NCBI GenBank assembly: GCA_049522565.1 | Contig: JBEKNT010000004.1 | Span: 1-53,037 of the forward strand | Source of the DNA: JASHVB01 sp049522565 | GTDB taxonomy: Bacteria > Pseudomonadota > Alphaproteobacteria > Acetobacterales > Acetobacteraceae | Length of the DNA stretch: 53,037 nucleotides | Reading direction: 5' to 3' | Shown: piece by piece, positions 1 to 7,886 of the stretch | How the letters are laid out: each line of letters starts with the position of its first letter | How positions within the stretch are numbered: the stretch's first letter is position 1 | Program-made: the position numbers and the translations under genes | Notes under the pieces: model-generated | Databases searched by the model: none | The model's input: the letters and a program-made list of their open reading frames with translations, nothing else | What the model was told of the DNA's origin: nothing

Positions 1-159
1 CGTCACGACCGCGGCGTCACGCCGCGGAACAAGGCGTATTTCCGCCACGTGACGCTGCCCACCGACCCGGCGCTGATCGACGCGCTGGTCCGCGGCACGA
101 CCGACCTGCTGACCCTGCTCGACGAGGTCGGCGGCGAGGACCTCGAGGCGGCGGCCTGA
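1..159 (+). CDS. C-terminal end of an unidentified protein (partial)
   Basis: An open frame enters from the left edge and ends at TGA 157-159, giving 52 residues. The composition is ordinary high-GC coding, with a hydrophobic-acidic helix (DALVRGTTDLLTLLDEVGG) near the end and an Ala-rich tail. I do not recognise the family from this tail. Reading direction and codon use support a real gene whose start lies outside the window. Confidence 0.55.
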   Translation, partial: RHDRGVTPRNKAYFRHVTLPTDPALIDALVRGTTDLLTLLDEVGGEDLEAAA

Positions 160-460
160 CCGGACCGGCACGGAAACAGCGCACGTCGTCGCACGAATCG
201 GGATTCTGAGACAGCAGCGAGACGGCCCTGGCGCGTGGCACCCGGCCGCCGCAGGACTGCGCGACAACCGTTGGCAAGGACCGCAATGGATCGGATCCGG
301 CGGTTCGGGCCGGGCGCCCCGGCTACCGCAGGTTTGGGTGGAACGGCGACCTTGCGACCCGGCCGCTCCGACCACAGGCAATCGCCGGTGTGGGGCGGCG
401 GCCTGGCAAAGCCGCGATCCGTTCAGGTGCGACCCAACAGCTCAGCGGGGCGACCGCGTC
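160..460. other. Gene-free stretch
   Basis: About 300 bases between the partial gene and the minus-strand 83-residue gene. The frames open here have arginine/proline-rich shadow composition and no convincing ribosome binding site. I see no RNA gene or repeat. Confidence 0.5.
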
Positions 461-712
461 TCAGCGGCAGCCTGGCGCACCCGGGTTCACGCCGCATCCA
501 CCCGCCGTCGCGTTGTAATGCTCATGAGGAGCAGGCGTGGTGACTTCGCCACCCTGCGTCGTGCCGTGGGACGTGCACTCGCAGTATCCGCCGACCGGCA
601 TGGAGGTGGGGCAGGTCAGGCTGTCCGTTCGGCAGGTATTCGCGAGGGCCTGGCCACCAGCGAGCACCATGGCGGTGATGAGCACGGCGGCTAAATAGCC
701 GGGAGATTTCAT
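461..712 (-). CDS. Small secreted cysteine-rich protein, unknown function
   Basis: An 83-residue protein with a clear Sec signal peptide: Lys near the N-terminus, a hydrophobic core (LAAVLITAMVLAGG) and an Ala-x-Ala cleavage site before NTCRTD. The mature part of about 59 residues contains six cysteines, which would allow up to three disulfides in the periplasm or outside the cell. An AAAGG motif lies about 9 bases upstream of the ATG. It stands alone between gene-free stretches. The family is not recognised. The signal peptide and paired cysteines argue that it is real. Confidence 0.65.
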   Translation of the reverse strand: MKSPGYLAAVLITAMVLAGGQALANTCRTDSLTCPTSMPVGGYCECTSHGTTQGGEVTTPAPHEHYNATAGGCGVNPGAPGCR

Positions 713-1339
713 GTTGGTGAACCTTTCATGGTCCGGGCAGGGTGCGTATTACGGGTAGCACGATGGAGCACTGACGTTAAGCACTCCGGTTCCCCTGCTG
801 CCCCTGACGAGTGCGAGATGCGTCATCCGCCCGCCGCGATCGATTGCGCCGTCGGTACCCTGCGGCGCCGCGTCGAAATGCGGATGCCGGTCGGCTGATG
901 TCCGCGATGGCTCGCGGGCGGCCCTTGGCACCGAGAGGCCAACAAGCATGCGGCAGCAGCGACCGTTGCACGACATCCGGCCGCCGCCCCGCGCCGCCGG
1001 TCGAAGCAAGACCTGGCCGGACCCGACGGTGACGATCCATGGCGGTTCGGGGCGAACCCCGCTGCCTGCGCGCTAACAGGGTCATTACGTGCCGGGTGCC
1101 ACGACCGCGCCAGGATCGACGCGGCGCACGACCATGGCGCCCCGAACGGGTTCGCCGCCAAACCGGCGAGTCGCTTGTCGGCAGCAAGGCCGCTCTGGTC
1201 ACCGCCGGCGAAGACCGCAACCGCGGCAGCGTCCCCGCCGCGCCGACATTCCCGCGTTACATGCGGTCGGCAGGAACCGCGCCGTTGCGCCTCCGGACGG
1301 CTGCCATTACGGGGATGCACCGGGGGTGCCATCGTAGCC
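713..1339. other. Gene-free stretch upstream of the efflux locus
   Basis: About 630 bases separating the small secreted protein gene (transcribed leftward) from the outer-membrane factor gene (rightward). Several frames are open on both strands, but their translations are low-complexity Arg/Pro/Ala. Promoters for both flanking genes must lie here; I cannot point to a clear -35/-10 pair. Confidence 0.4.
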
Positions 1340-2845
1340 ATGCGGGAATCGGTTCGTCGCGCGGTGGGCTGGGGCGTCGGCGCGGTGGCGCTGCTGGCGC
1401 TGGCCGGCTGCGACCTCGGGCCGGACTACCGGCGCCCGGCGCTGGACATCCCGCCGGCCTACCGCGCCACCCCGACAACGGCTGCAACCGCGTGGCCGTC
1501 CGCCGACTGGTGGCGCGGCTTCGGCTCCCCCGAACTGACCGCGCTGATCGATCACGCCCGCCAGGAGAATTTCGACCTGCTGGCCGCCATCGCCCGAGTC
1601 CGGCAGGCCGACGCCCAGGTGCGCATCGCCGGCGCCGGTCTGCTCCCCAGCCTTGGCGCCACCGGCAACGCGAGCTGGGAGCAGGTGAGCCTGGCCAACA
1701 GCGGCCGCGGCAGCAACGCCCGCAGCATCGACCTGCACGACTACGCGGCCGGCCTCAACGCCGCCTATGTCCTGGACTTCTGGGGCAAGGCAGCGGCGAC
1801 GCGCCAGGCCGCGGTCGCCAACGCGATGTTCAGCCGGTTCGACCAGCAGACCGTGGCGCTGACCGTGGTGACCAGCGTCGCCAACACCTGGTTCACCGCG
1901 CTGGGCGACGCCGACCAACTGGCGGTGGCGCAACGCAACCTCGCCGATGCGGAACAGACGCTGGCGGTGATCCGCGGGCGGCTGGACGTAGGCACCGCCT
2001 CGGCGCTCGACGTGGCGCAGCAGGAGGCGCTGGTGGCCGGCGTGCGCGCCACCATCCCCAGCCTGCGCAACCAGATGGAGCAGCAGATCATCGGCCTGGG
2101 CATTTTGATCGGGCACCCGCCGGAGGCGGTCACCGTGCAGCCCGGCACGCTCAACACCCTGACCCTGCCGCCGGTTGACCCCGGCCTGCCCTCGGCCTTG
2201 CTGCAGCGCCGCCCGGACGTCGCCAGTGCCGAGGCGCAGCTCATCGCGGCCAATTTCGACGTGAAGGTGGCGCGGGCGGCGTTCTTCCCGCAGATCCAGC
2301 TCACCGGTTCGGCCGGCTTCGAGGCCACCGCGCTCGCCACGCTGTTCGGCCCGGGCGGGTTCCTGACCACGCTGGCGGCCGGGCTGACGCAGCCGCTGTT
2401 CGACGGCGGCACGCTGCGCGGGCAGTTGGAGCAAGCCAAGGGGCGGCAGGCGGAACTGCTGGCGGATTACCGCAAGGCGGTGGTGCAGGCCTTCACCGAC
2501 GTGGACAACGCGCTGACGGCGTGGCGCTACATGACCGAACAGGAGGCGCTGCAACGCGTGGCGGTGGACACCGCGCGGCGTGCCGCGGACATCGCGCGGG
2601 CCCAGATGCAGGCCGGCACGGTGGACATCACCACCGTGCTGACCGCCGAGACGACGCTGTTCGGCGATGAGAACACGCTGGCGCAGGTGCGTTTGGCGCG
2701 TGTCCAGGCCTTGCTGACTCTGTATAAGGCGCTGGGCGGCGGCTGGAGCGCACCGCCCGGCCCGGTGCCGGATCAGTTTCCCGGCCTCTCGCCCGGCGTG
2801 GTGCCGGGCGGTATCGCGCTGCCGATCGGGGAGACTCTGCAGTGA
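1340..2845 (+). CDS. Outer-membrane factor lipoprotein of an RND efflux system (OprM/NodT family)
   Basis: A 501-residue protein forming the TolC-like exit duct of a tripartite drug efflux pump. The N-terminus has a lipoprotein signal: a hydrophobic stretch ending in ALAGC, with Cys as the lipidation site. It is followed by the family hallmark GPDYRRP and two repeated coiled-coil/barrel halves; each half has the Gln/Ala-rich helices typical of outer-membrane efflux proteins, including RRPDVASAEAQL. The frame is open further upstream, but the ATG at 1340 puts the signal peptide at the N-terminus. It lies 13 bases before the MdtA-like adaptor, so the two are probably co-transcribed. Confidence 0.93.
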   Translation: MRESVRRAVGWGVGAVALLALAGCDLGPDYRRPALDIPPAYRATPTTAATAWPSADWWRGFGSPELTALIDHARQENFDLLAAIARVRQADAQVRIAGAGLLPSLGATGNASWEQVSLANSGRGSNARSIDLHDYAAGLNAAYVLDFWGKAAATRQAAVANAMFSRFDQQTVALTVVTSVANTWFTALGDADQLAVAQRNLADAEQTLAVIRGRLDVGTASALDVAQQEALVAGVRATIPSLRNQMEQQIIGLGILIGHPPEAVTVQPGTLNTLTLPPVDPGLPSALLQRRPDVASAEAQLIAANFDVKVARAAFFPQIQLTGSAGFEATALATLFGPGGFLTTLAAGLTQPLFDGGTLRGQLEQAKGRQAELLADYRKAVVQAFTDVDNALTAWRYMTEQEALQRVAVDTARRAADIARAQMQAGTVDITTVLTAETTLFGDENTLAQVRLARVQALLTLYKALGGGWSAPPGPVPDQFPGLSPGVVPGGIALPIGETLQ

Positions 2846-2858
2846 CTGGCGACAGAGC

Positions 2859-4121
2859 ATGGCCATGGACGCCCTGACGCGCGGACCGGTCGAGGTGGTG
2901 CCACGCGGCCGGTCCCGGTCGCGGGTGATGATCGCGCTGTGCCTGCTGGTGCTGGCGGCGATCGCCGGAGCCATCTGGTTCTGGCCGGCCGGCACCACCA
3001 AACAGGCGGCCGGAGACCACAAGCCCGGCCAGCCGATCCCGGTGCTGGTCGCACCGGTGGCGCAGCGCGACGTGCCGATTTGGTTGGACGGGCTGGGGAC
3101 GGTGCAGGCGTTCTATACCGTCACCATCCACACCATGGTCGATGGGCCACTGATCGCGGTGGGCTTCAAGGAAGGCCAGGACGTGCGCAAGGGCGACGTC
3201 CTGGCGCAGGTCGATCCCCGCACCTACCGGGCGGCGCTGGACCAGGCGACGGCGAAGCAGGCGCAGGACGCGGCGCTGTTGGCCAATGCCCGGGTCGATC
3301 TGGCGCGCTACCAGAAGCTGGTCGCGACCAACTACACCACCGCGCAGCAGGCCGACACGCAGAAGTCGCTGGTGGCGCAGCTCGAGGCGCAGGTGCGGCA
3401 GGACCAGGCACAGATCGACACCGCGAGCACGCAACTCAGCTATTGCACGATCGTCTCGCCGATCGACGGCCGGACGGGCATCCGCCAGGTCGATCCCGGC
3501 AACATCGTGCACGCGGTCGATGTCACCGGGCTGGTGGTGATCACCCAGTTGCAGCCGATCTCGGTGCTGTTCACGCTGCCGCAGCAGTCGCTGCCGGCGG
3601 TGGCGGATGCCATGCGCCTGGGGAACGCGGCGGTGCTGGCCTACGCGCAGGGCGCCGCGGGCAGCCGGGGGCAGGTGCTGGACACCGGCGTGCTGTCGGT
3701 GCTGGACAACCAGGTCGATCCCACCACCGGCACGATCAAGCTGAAGGCGACGTTCCCCAATAAGGACGGCAAGCTCTGGCCGGGCGGTTTCGTCGGCATG
3801 CGGCTCCAGGTAGACACCGCGCGCGATGCGATCGTCGTGCCGCCGGCGGCGATCCAGCGCGGCCCGAGCGGGCCGTATGCGTTCGTCGCCACGGGTGACA
3901 CGGTGAAGCGGCAGGCGGTCACCGTCGGCCACGAGGACGAACAGGAGTCGATCGTGACGGCGGGGTTGCGGGTTGGCGACAACGTGGTGATCGACGGCGC
4001 CTCCCGGTTGTCCGACGGGACGAAGATCGCGGTGGTGCAGCCGGCGGCGGGGGACGCGCCGGAGGAAGCCGCACGGCCGAGCGCGCCGGGCACGCGGCCA
4101 GGGCGCTCCGGCGGAGGCTGA
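2859..4121 (+). CDS. mdtA: MdtA-like periplasmic adaptor of an RND multidrug pump
   Basis: A 420-residue membrane-fusion protein. A short cytoplasmic N-terminus is followed by one transmembrane anchor (MIALCLLVLAAIAGAIWFW), a lipoyl half-motif (VDGPLIAVGFKEGQDVRKGD), an alpha-helical hairpin, the second lipoyl half (SPIDGRTGIRQVDPGN) and beta-barrel/membrane-proximal domains. The tail is low-complexity. Length and motifs match MdtA. In most relatives the mdtB and mdtC permease genes follow directly; here they begin about 5.6 kb downstream, beyond an accessory island. Confidence 0.92.
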   Translation: MAMDALTRGPVEVVPRGRSRSRVMIALCLLVLAAIAGAIWFWPAGTTKQAAGDHKPGQPIPVLVAPVAQRDVPIWLDGLGTVQAFYTVTIHTMVDGPLIAVGFKEGQDVRKGDVLAQVDPRTYRAALDQATAKQAQDAALLANARVDLARYQKLVATNYTTAQQADTQKSLVAQLEAQVRQDQAQIDTASTQLSYCTIVSPIDGRTGIRQVDPGNIVHAVDVTGLVVITQLQPISVLFTLPQQSLPAVADAMRLGNAAVLAYAQGAAGSRGQVLDTGVLSVLDNQVDPTTGTIKLKATFPNKDGKLWPGGFVGMRLQVDTARDAIVVPPAAIQRGPSGPYAFVATGDTVKRQAVTVGHEDEQESIVTAGLRVGDNVVIDGASRLSDGTKIAVVQPAAGDAPEEAARPSAPGTRPGRSGGG

Positions 4122-4773
4122 CGCGGGGCCGGCACGGCGCATCGCCGGTGCCGGAGGGTTGCGCTGCGGTTGGCCGCGCCGGGCACGATGAGGGCGATCG
4201 CCTTCGGGCGGCGGATGGGGCGGGTGCTCACGGTGCATGAGGTCTTGCCCGGGCATTGCCGGAGGGCAGCGAGCGGCGGCGGCACCGAATTGGTGCATGG
4301 GGTCTTGCCGCCCGGGAATGGAGCACGCGTCTCGGCCGGAGCGATTGCACGCGGTTCCAGCGGCGGTCGTGGCGCGAGCGGCGGAGCAACGGCGGGCCTT
4401 GGCCGGTCTTGCCATCGTGGGGAAAGGGGAGCGCGCGCGGCAGAGCATGCGGTGCGACTCCCGGCCTGGCTGCCTCGCGGCGATCGGCCGGTGCGGGTCC
4501 CTGGCGCTGCACCGGGGATTCCCCCCGTCGCGGCGCCAGGCGAGGCGACGGGCGCCGCGCGCAGGCGGGATGGGGCTTGGGGCGGCTGGTGTGGCAACGG
4601 GTGGGCGGCAGGTCGCGGGAGGAACATTCATGGAACATGAATGGGGATCGGGGATGGCGGCGGCAAGGCGGGCGGGCCTGGCATGGCGGCGATGGCAGGC
4701 CGGACTGGCCTTCGGGCAACACCGACACGGGGGGCCGGGGGCGAGTTCGATCGCGACCGAGGGAGATGTTGAA
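4122..4773. other. Gene-free stretch with an 18-bp direct repeat
   Basis: About 650 bases after mdtA. Frames are open on both strands but have shadow composition. A short direct repeat (GGTGCATGRGGTCTTGCC) occurs at 4232-4249 and 4292-4309, 60 bases apart with one mismatch; its core GGTCTTGCC recurs near 4407. A RelE/HigB toxin would normally sit just upstream of the HigA-like gene that follows, but none is recognisable here. Confidence 0.4.
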
Positions 4774-5097
4774 ATGAGCGACGACATGGAGATCATCCGC
4801 GGCTGCGGCAACGTGTTCCGCGATCTCGGCCATCCTGACGCCGATCGGGAGCAGTTGCGCGCTTTGCTCGCGGCCAGGATCATCGGCGTACTAAACGACC
4901 GCAAGCTGACCGTGCGCGTCGCGCAGGAAGTGACCGGCGTCGCGGCGGCCGACTTTTCCAGCATTCGCAAGGCCAATCTCGGCCGCTTCACGATCGACCG
5001 GCTGATGACGATCCTCGCCCGTCTGGGACAGGAGGTGGAGGTCACGGTCGATGTTCAACCGCGCCGGAGTGCGGAGCGGGTGGAGCTTCGGCCGTGA
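4774..5097 (+). CDS. HigA-like helix-turn-helix antitoxin (XRE family), orphan
   Basis: A 107-residue protein with a central helix-turn-helix: VRVAQEVTGVAAADFSSIRK, then LGRFTIDRLMTILARLG. This is characteristic of HigA2-type antitoxins, which bind and repress their own promoter and neutralise a RelE/HigB toxin. GGGAG at 4761-4765 has good spacing to the ATG at 4774. A longer in-frame ORF begins far upstream, but its extra part is low-complexity. No toxin partner is visible on either side, so this is an orphan antitoxin or a remnant of a pair at the left edge of the island. Confidence 0.85.
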   Translation: MSDDMEIIRGCGNVFRDLGHPDADREQLRALLAARIIGVLNDRKLTVRVAQEVTGVAAADFSSIRKANLGRFTIDRLMTILARLGQEVEVTVDVQPRRSAERVELRP

Positions 5098-5143
5098 GGC
5101 CCTGCCGTGTGCTGGATAAGGCGCTTTTATGGTAAGTGCGTTT

Positions 5144-5208
5144 AGTTGCGCCGCGTTGTCCCCGCCTGCGCGAGGACAGGCTTGCGACGAGAGGTTTCGC
5201 ACCTCTCG
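5144..5208. repeat. REP-like palindromic sequence
   Basis: Two adjacent hairpin-forming segments. The first, around 5157-5180, pairs TGTCC with GGACA. The second is a perfect 8-bp stem, CGAGAGGT/ACCTCTCG, at 5188-5208 with a 5-base loop. They resemble the extragenic palindromes common in alphaproteobacteria. They could also end transcription of the HTH gene, although no T-run follows. Confidence 0.45.
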
Positions 5209-5273
5209 CCCTCTCCGCGGGATATTTGCCCAAGGAAATTTTCGATTGACATGGTGCGAATCGGGAGGACCGG

Positions 5274-5282
5274 TGCTATACT
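5274..5282 (+). promoter_or_regulatory. Extended -10 promoter
   Basis: TGCTATACT is an extended -10 element (TGn plus TATACT) in a local AT-rich patch. A TTGACA at 5246-5251 lies 25 bases upstream, too far for a normal -35 element, so activity would depend on the extended -10. Transcription would start near 5289 and run into the terminator at 5329-5363. Confidence 0.5.
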
Positions 5283-5288
5283 TCGCTC

Positions 5289-5363
5289 ACGGTGCAGTCT
5301 GGGAAGGCGATGACCGTCGAGAAAATTAGGCCTGCCACGGTGACGTGGCGGGCCTTTCTTTTT
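5289..5363 (+). ncRNA. Predicted ~75-nt small RNA (or leader) upstream of the reverse transcriptase
   Basis: A short transcription unit is bounded by the extended -10 promoter and a strong terminator. The internal sequence could also encode a 23-residue peptide: ATG at 5310 preceded by GGGAAGG, stop beyond the hairpin. A small RNA and a leader peptide are therefore both possible. Its place about 290 bases ahead of a stand-alone RT makes a role as RT-associated RNA worth testing. A comparable hairpin plus T-run sits just ahead of the NYN pseudogene at 8706-8744, so this could instead be the leftover leader of a similar gene. Confidence 0.4.
5329..5363 (+). terminator. Rho-independent terminator
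   Basis: An 11-bp stem (GGCCTGCCACG with CGTGGCGGGCC, one G-U pair) with a 4-base loop, followed by TTTCTTTTT. It ends the short unit that starts near 5289 and isolates it from the reverse transcriptase gene. Confidence 0.75.
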
Positions 5364-5653
5364 CCAACACAATACACTTGAAAATTGATTCCGAATCCTC
5401 CAGCTATTGTTAGTCGGCTTCGGGTTGTCTCTTTTCTCGACCGGCATGTGTGCGCGGACTGGTCGGACGGCCAATGTCCGAGTGATCGTCGCGCCAGCAA
5501 TGGCGTCGAGGTGCCCAGGCATCCTAGGTCGGCCCGCCCAGGTGGAACGGAATTCGCGGCTGGCAACATGTCAGCTGCGGGACCAGTGAGAAGCCGCACT
5601 TCCGAGGGCAATGTGACGGGGTGCGGGGAGCTGGCAACGATAAGGAAAGCGGC
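5364..5653 (+). other. Untranslated region ahead of the reverse transcriptase; candidate template RNA
   Basis: About 290 bases without a convincing ORF. It contains small hairpins (CGGAC/GTCCG near 5478-5494, GCCA/TGGC near 5503-5514) and a 9-base direct repeat, GCTGGCAAC, at 5559-5567 and 5630-5638. An imperfect echo of the sequence after the first copy precedes the second. In characterised defence RTs that use a noncoding RNA, the RNA usually lies immediately 5' of the RT gene, so this is the expected position. That the region is such an RNA is inference. Confidence 0.35.
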
Positions 5654-6856
5654 ATGGGTTCGACCGCTCTTGATCGGCTTAGCTCCGTCAAAAATCTTAC
5701 GGAAATCTGGAAGGCTTATTGGCCAAGGGCCAAGCGCTCTACTCCCGGTGTAGATGGCATCACACCTAAGCAGTTTAACGACAACCTCACGACGCACCTC
5801 ACGATAATTCGTGCGAAATTGCGCGACGGATACACATATTCTCGACTTCGTGGTGTCTCCGTCCCCAAGAAAGACCCAACCAAATTCCGAATTATCTGTG
5901 TGCCAACACTTCAGGACAGAGTTGTTCAGAGGGCTGTCTTACGGGTAGTCGAAACGAAGGCTCTGAAGCTTCGGATTGCGAATGATGTAAGCTTCGGGTT
6001 TGTGAAAGACACTATAGGAGCAAAGCGAGGGACCGTCGCAGCGCGGGCAGCAGCGATAAAGCATCGCCAAGCCCGAGGATGGGCCTTCAAGGCCGATATC
6101 GAGGCATTTTTTGATCGAATATCTCGTGATGATTTGATCGATAATTTTGAAAATGCCTTCTCTCTCAAATCACTCCTGCCTCTCGTGCGTCGAGCTGTGC
6201 ACTCTGAGGTAGATGTGAGCGATCCCCGCATCAAGCGTATTCTGGATGAGAATGGGATACAGACGGGTCGTGGACTCCGGCAGGGGATGCCGCTCTCTCC
6301 TATATTGTCGAACTTTGTCCTTCGTGACTTCGATGCGGCCTTTGTTAAAGGGAAATACGACCTAGTCCGATATGCCGACGACCTGGTTGTTTTTGCGTCT
6401 TCGCAGTCCGAGTGTGAGGACATCGCAGCTATGACTACTGCTGAGCTAGAGAAACTAGGTCTAAGGCTTAGTTCACATAAGACAGAGATTTACGATCCGG
6501 AAACGCCCGTCGAGTTTCTAGGAATGGAGCTAGGCCTGAAGCCCGGGTCATCGACCTACGGCCTCACAATCCCACAGAAGCAGATAGACAAGATAAAAGA
6601 GCATTTCACTAGTCATCATGATCTTGATTTTATAGTGAGCAAGGGCCTCGATCTCGGCAAGCTCCTCCGTAGACTTGATAACATGAAGTCAGGCTATAAA
6701 GTGGCCTACGGCGTCGCTGATAATCGCAACGAGTTCTATCAACTGCTCGACCAATGGACGCAGAACTGTGTCCTTAAAGTATACTCCTCGATCTTTGGCG
6801 GACACGCAATCGAACGGCTGACAAGGAACCAAAGAGCATTCCTGATGTTGGCTTAG
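5654..6856 (+). CDS. Stand-alone reverse transcriptase, probably defence-associated (DRT-like)
   Basis: A 400-residue RNA-directed DNA polymerase. Visible RT blocks: TPGVDGITPKQF, the RT2 block FRIICVPTLQDRVVQRAVL, motif A with Asp near residue 148 (FKADIEAFFDRIS), GRGLRQGMPLSPILSNF, the catalytic YADD near residues 240-243, and KTEIYDPETPVEFLGMELG. There is no maturase domain after the thumb, which argues against a group II intron protein, and no retron-type NAxxH block. The ATG at 5654 has AAGGA 7 bases upstream. Base composition is clearly lower in GC than in the flanking efflux genes, indicating transfer. The gene is convergent with a SLATT effector gene 14 bases away; RT-SLATT pairing is a recognised defence arrangement. 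Exact subtype is unproven. Confidence 0.85.
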   Translation: MGSTALDRLSSVKNLTEIWKAYWPRAKRSTPGVDGITPKQFNDNLTTHLTIIRAKLRDGYTYSRLRGVSVPKKDPTKFRIICVPTLQDRVVQRAVLRVVETKALKLRIANDVSFGFVKDTIGAKRGTVAARAAAIKHRQARGWAFKADIEAFFDRISRDDLIDNFENAFSLKSLLPLVRRAVHSEVDVSDPRIKRILDENGIQTGRGLRQGMPLSPILSNFVLRDFDAAFVKGKYDLVRYADDLVVFASSQSECEDIAAMTTAELEKLGLRLSSHKTEIYDPETPVEFLGMELGLKPGSSTYGLTIPQKQIDKIKEHFTSHHDLDFIVSKGLDLGKLLRRLDNMKSGYKVAYGVADNRNEFYQLLDQWTQNCVLKVYSSIFGGHAIERLTRNQRAFLMLA

Positions 6857-6870
6857 GTCCTATAGTCAGA

Positions 6871-7539
6871 TCACCCGAATATCCTTCGGAGTAGGTCCAT
6901 TAGCGTCCCCGAGGAGCCGAGCATTTTCATTATGAGCGGAACTACCGCAAAGAGCAGCGCGAACAGAACAGCAGCCGTCATAGACTGTAGGACACTCCTT
7001 CCGATTCTATTCTCCAGATTTATATCGGCTTGCAAGGTCGCCTTTCCTTCCGGCAGATTTGCCATTGGGTATTCATCGGGATGCTCTATCTTATATCGCT
7101 CGAAGTCCACGGGTTCATGGTTGGCGTTATATTTTTGCAATATGTCATCGTATTTCCGTGAGAATTCTTGAATCATGCTTATTGTGCTTGGCTCAGCTGT
7201 CCGGAGTTCACGACGCAGGGCATTTATCTCCAAGGCGCAGCGATGATGTTGCTCGGCTCGGACTGGATCGGCGCTAGAGTACTGCAGCAATGACGATGTC
7301 AGGACCACTATAGAGAACACTATTATGATGATGGTTATGATATTGCCCAATGTGTCTGATAGATGGAATATCGCAGGTATAAGCGTCAGAATGATGACAT
7401 AGACAGACGCAAACGCTGTGATCGTAGTCCGACTTCTATCGCGCCGCCTCAGTCGTTCGGCCGCGTTGAAGCGGGAGCCTTTGGTGACCTTCATTTCTTG
7501 CAGGAGAAGGCTACGCTCCTCATCAACGTCGATTGTCAT
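6871..7539 (-). CDS. SLATT-domain membrane effector (SLATT_5-like)
   Basis: A 222-residue protein: a charged N-terminal helix, two close transmembrane segments (around ITAFASVYVIILTLIPAIF and IITIIIIVFSIVVLTSSLL), the SLATT signature after TM2 (AEQHHRCALEINALRRELR), a soluble coiled segment with YNANHEPVDFERYK, and a third hydrophobic segment near the C-terminus. SLATT proteins are predicted pore-forming effectors that act at the inner membrane when a sensor partner is triggered. The partner here would be the adjacent reverse transcriptase. The ATG at 7539 has GAGG at good spacing and overlaps the stop of the resolvase remnant (ATGA). Its convergent orientation to the RT means separate promoters. 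Confidence 0.8.
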   Translation of the reverse strand: MTIDVDEERSLLLQEMKVTKGSRFNAAERLRRRDRSRTTITAFASVYVIILTLIPAIFHLSDTLGNIITIIIIVFSIVVLTSSLLQYSSADPVRAEQHHRCALEINALRRELRTAEPSTISMIQEFSRKYDDILQKYNANHEPVDFERYKIEHPDEYPMANLPEGKATLQADINLENRIGRSVLQSMTAAVLFALLFAVVPLIMKMLGSSGTLMDLLRRIFG

Positions 7540-7840
7540 GCCGCCAACCTCGAAATCGTTGCAGCAGTCACATTGTAGGTGCGAACGATCCCAGTCAACA
7601 GCTCTGCGCTCTCGCGCCGCGCAAGCGCTTCCTTCCTCCGGTGCGGTGTCATCTTGAACGGGCAGCCGAGGCTCTTGCCGCGCGCCTTGGCGCGGGCACG
7701 GCCCTCCCTTGTACCGGAGTGGATCGGATCGCGCTCGAACTCCGCCAGCCCGCCGGGCACGGTCACCATGAGCCGTCGGTGTGAGGTCGTGGTATCCGCC
7801 CGGGCGTGCCCCCTTGTCTCGCGGATTGACGCCCACTACC
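7536..7840 (-). pseudogene. Serine recombinase (Tn3-type resolvase) remnant, C-terminal part
   Basis: Reads as the C-terminal third of a resolvase: ADTTTSHRRLMVTV, GGLAEFERD, the basic linker EGRARAKARGKSLG, and the DNA-binding helix-turn-helix ending in YNVTAATISRLAA. The catalytic N-terminal domain with its Ser nucleophile is missing, and several consensus residues are changed (for example ERDPIHSGT for the usual ERxLIxxRT). A late ATG at 7769 is open, but the product would be only the HTH end. This is probably the scar of the mobile element that carried part of this island. Confidence 0.75.
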
Positions 7841-7886
7841 CTGCAAACCGTTGCAAATATTAGGAAGTTTGCGAAAGACCACCCGC

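Noticed and set aside
1039..2178. Long plus-strand frame overlapping the outer-membrane factor gene
   Set aside because: Composition is Arg/Gly/Pro-rich shadow of the real gene in another frame; no family-like sequence.
5246..5282. Standard -35/-10 promoter using TTGACA 5246 and TATACT 5277
   Set aside because: The spacer is 25 bases, far from the usual 17; only the extended -10 element is retained as evidence.
5654..6856. Group II intron or retron interpretation of the reverse transcriptase
   Set aside because: No maturase or endonuclease domain after the thumb, no recognisable intron domain V/VI downstream, and no retron-type NAxxH block.
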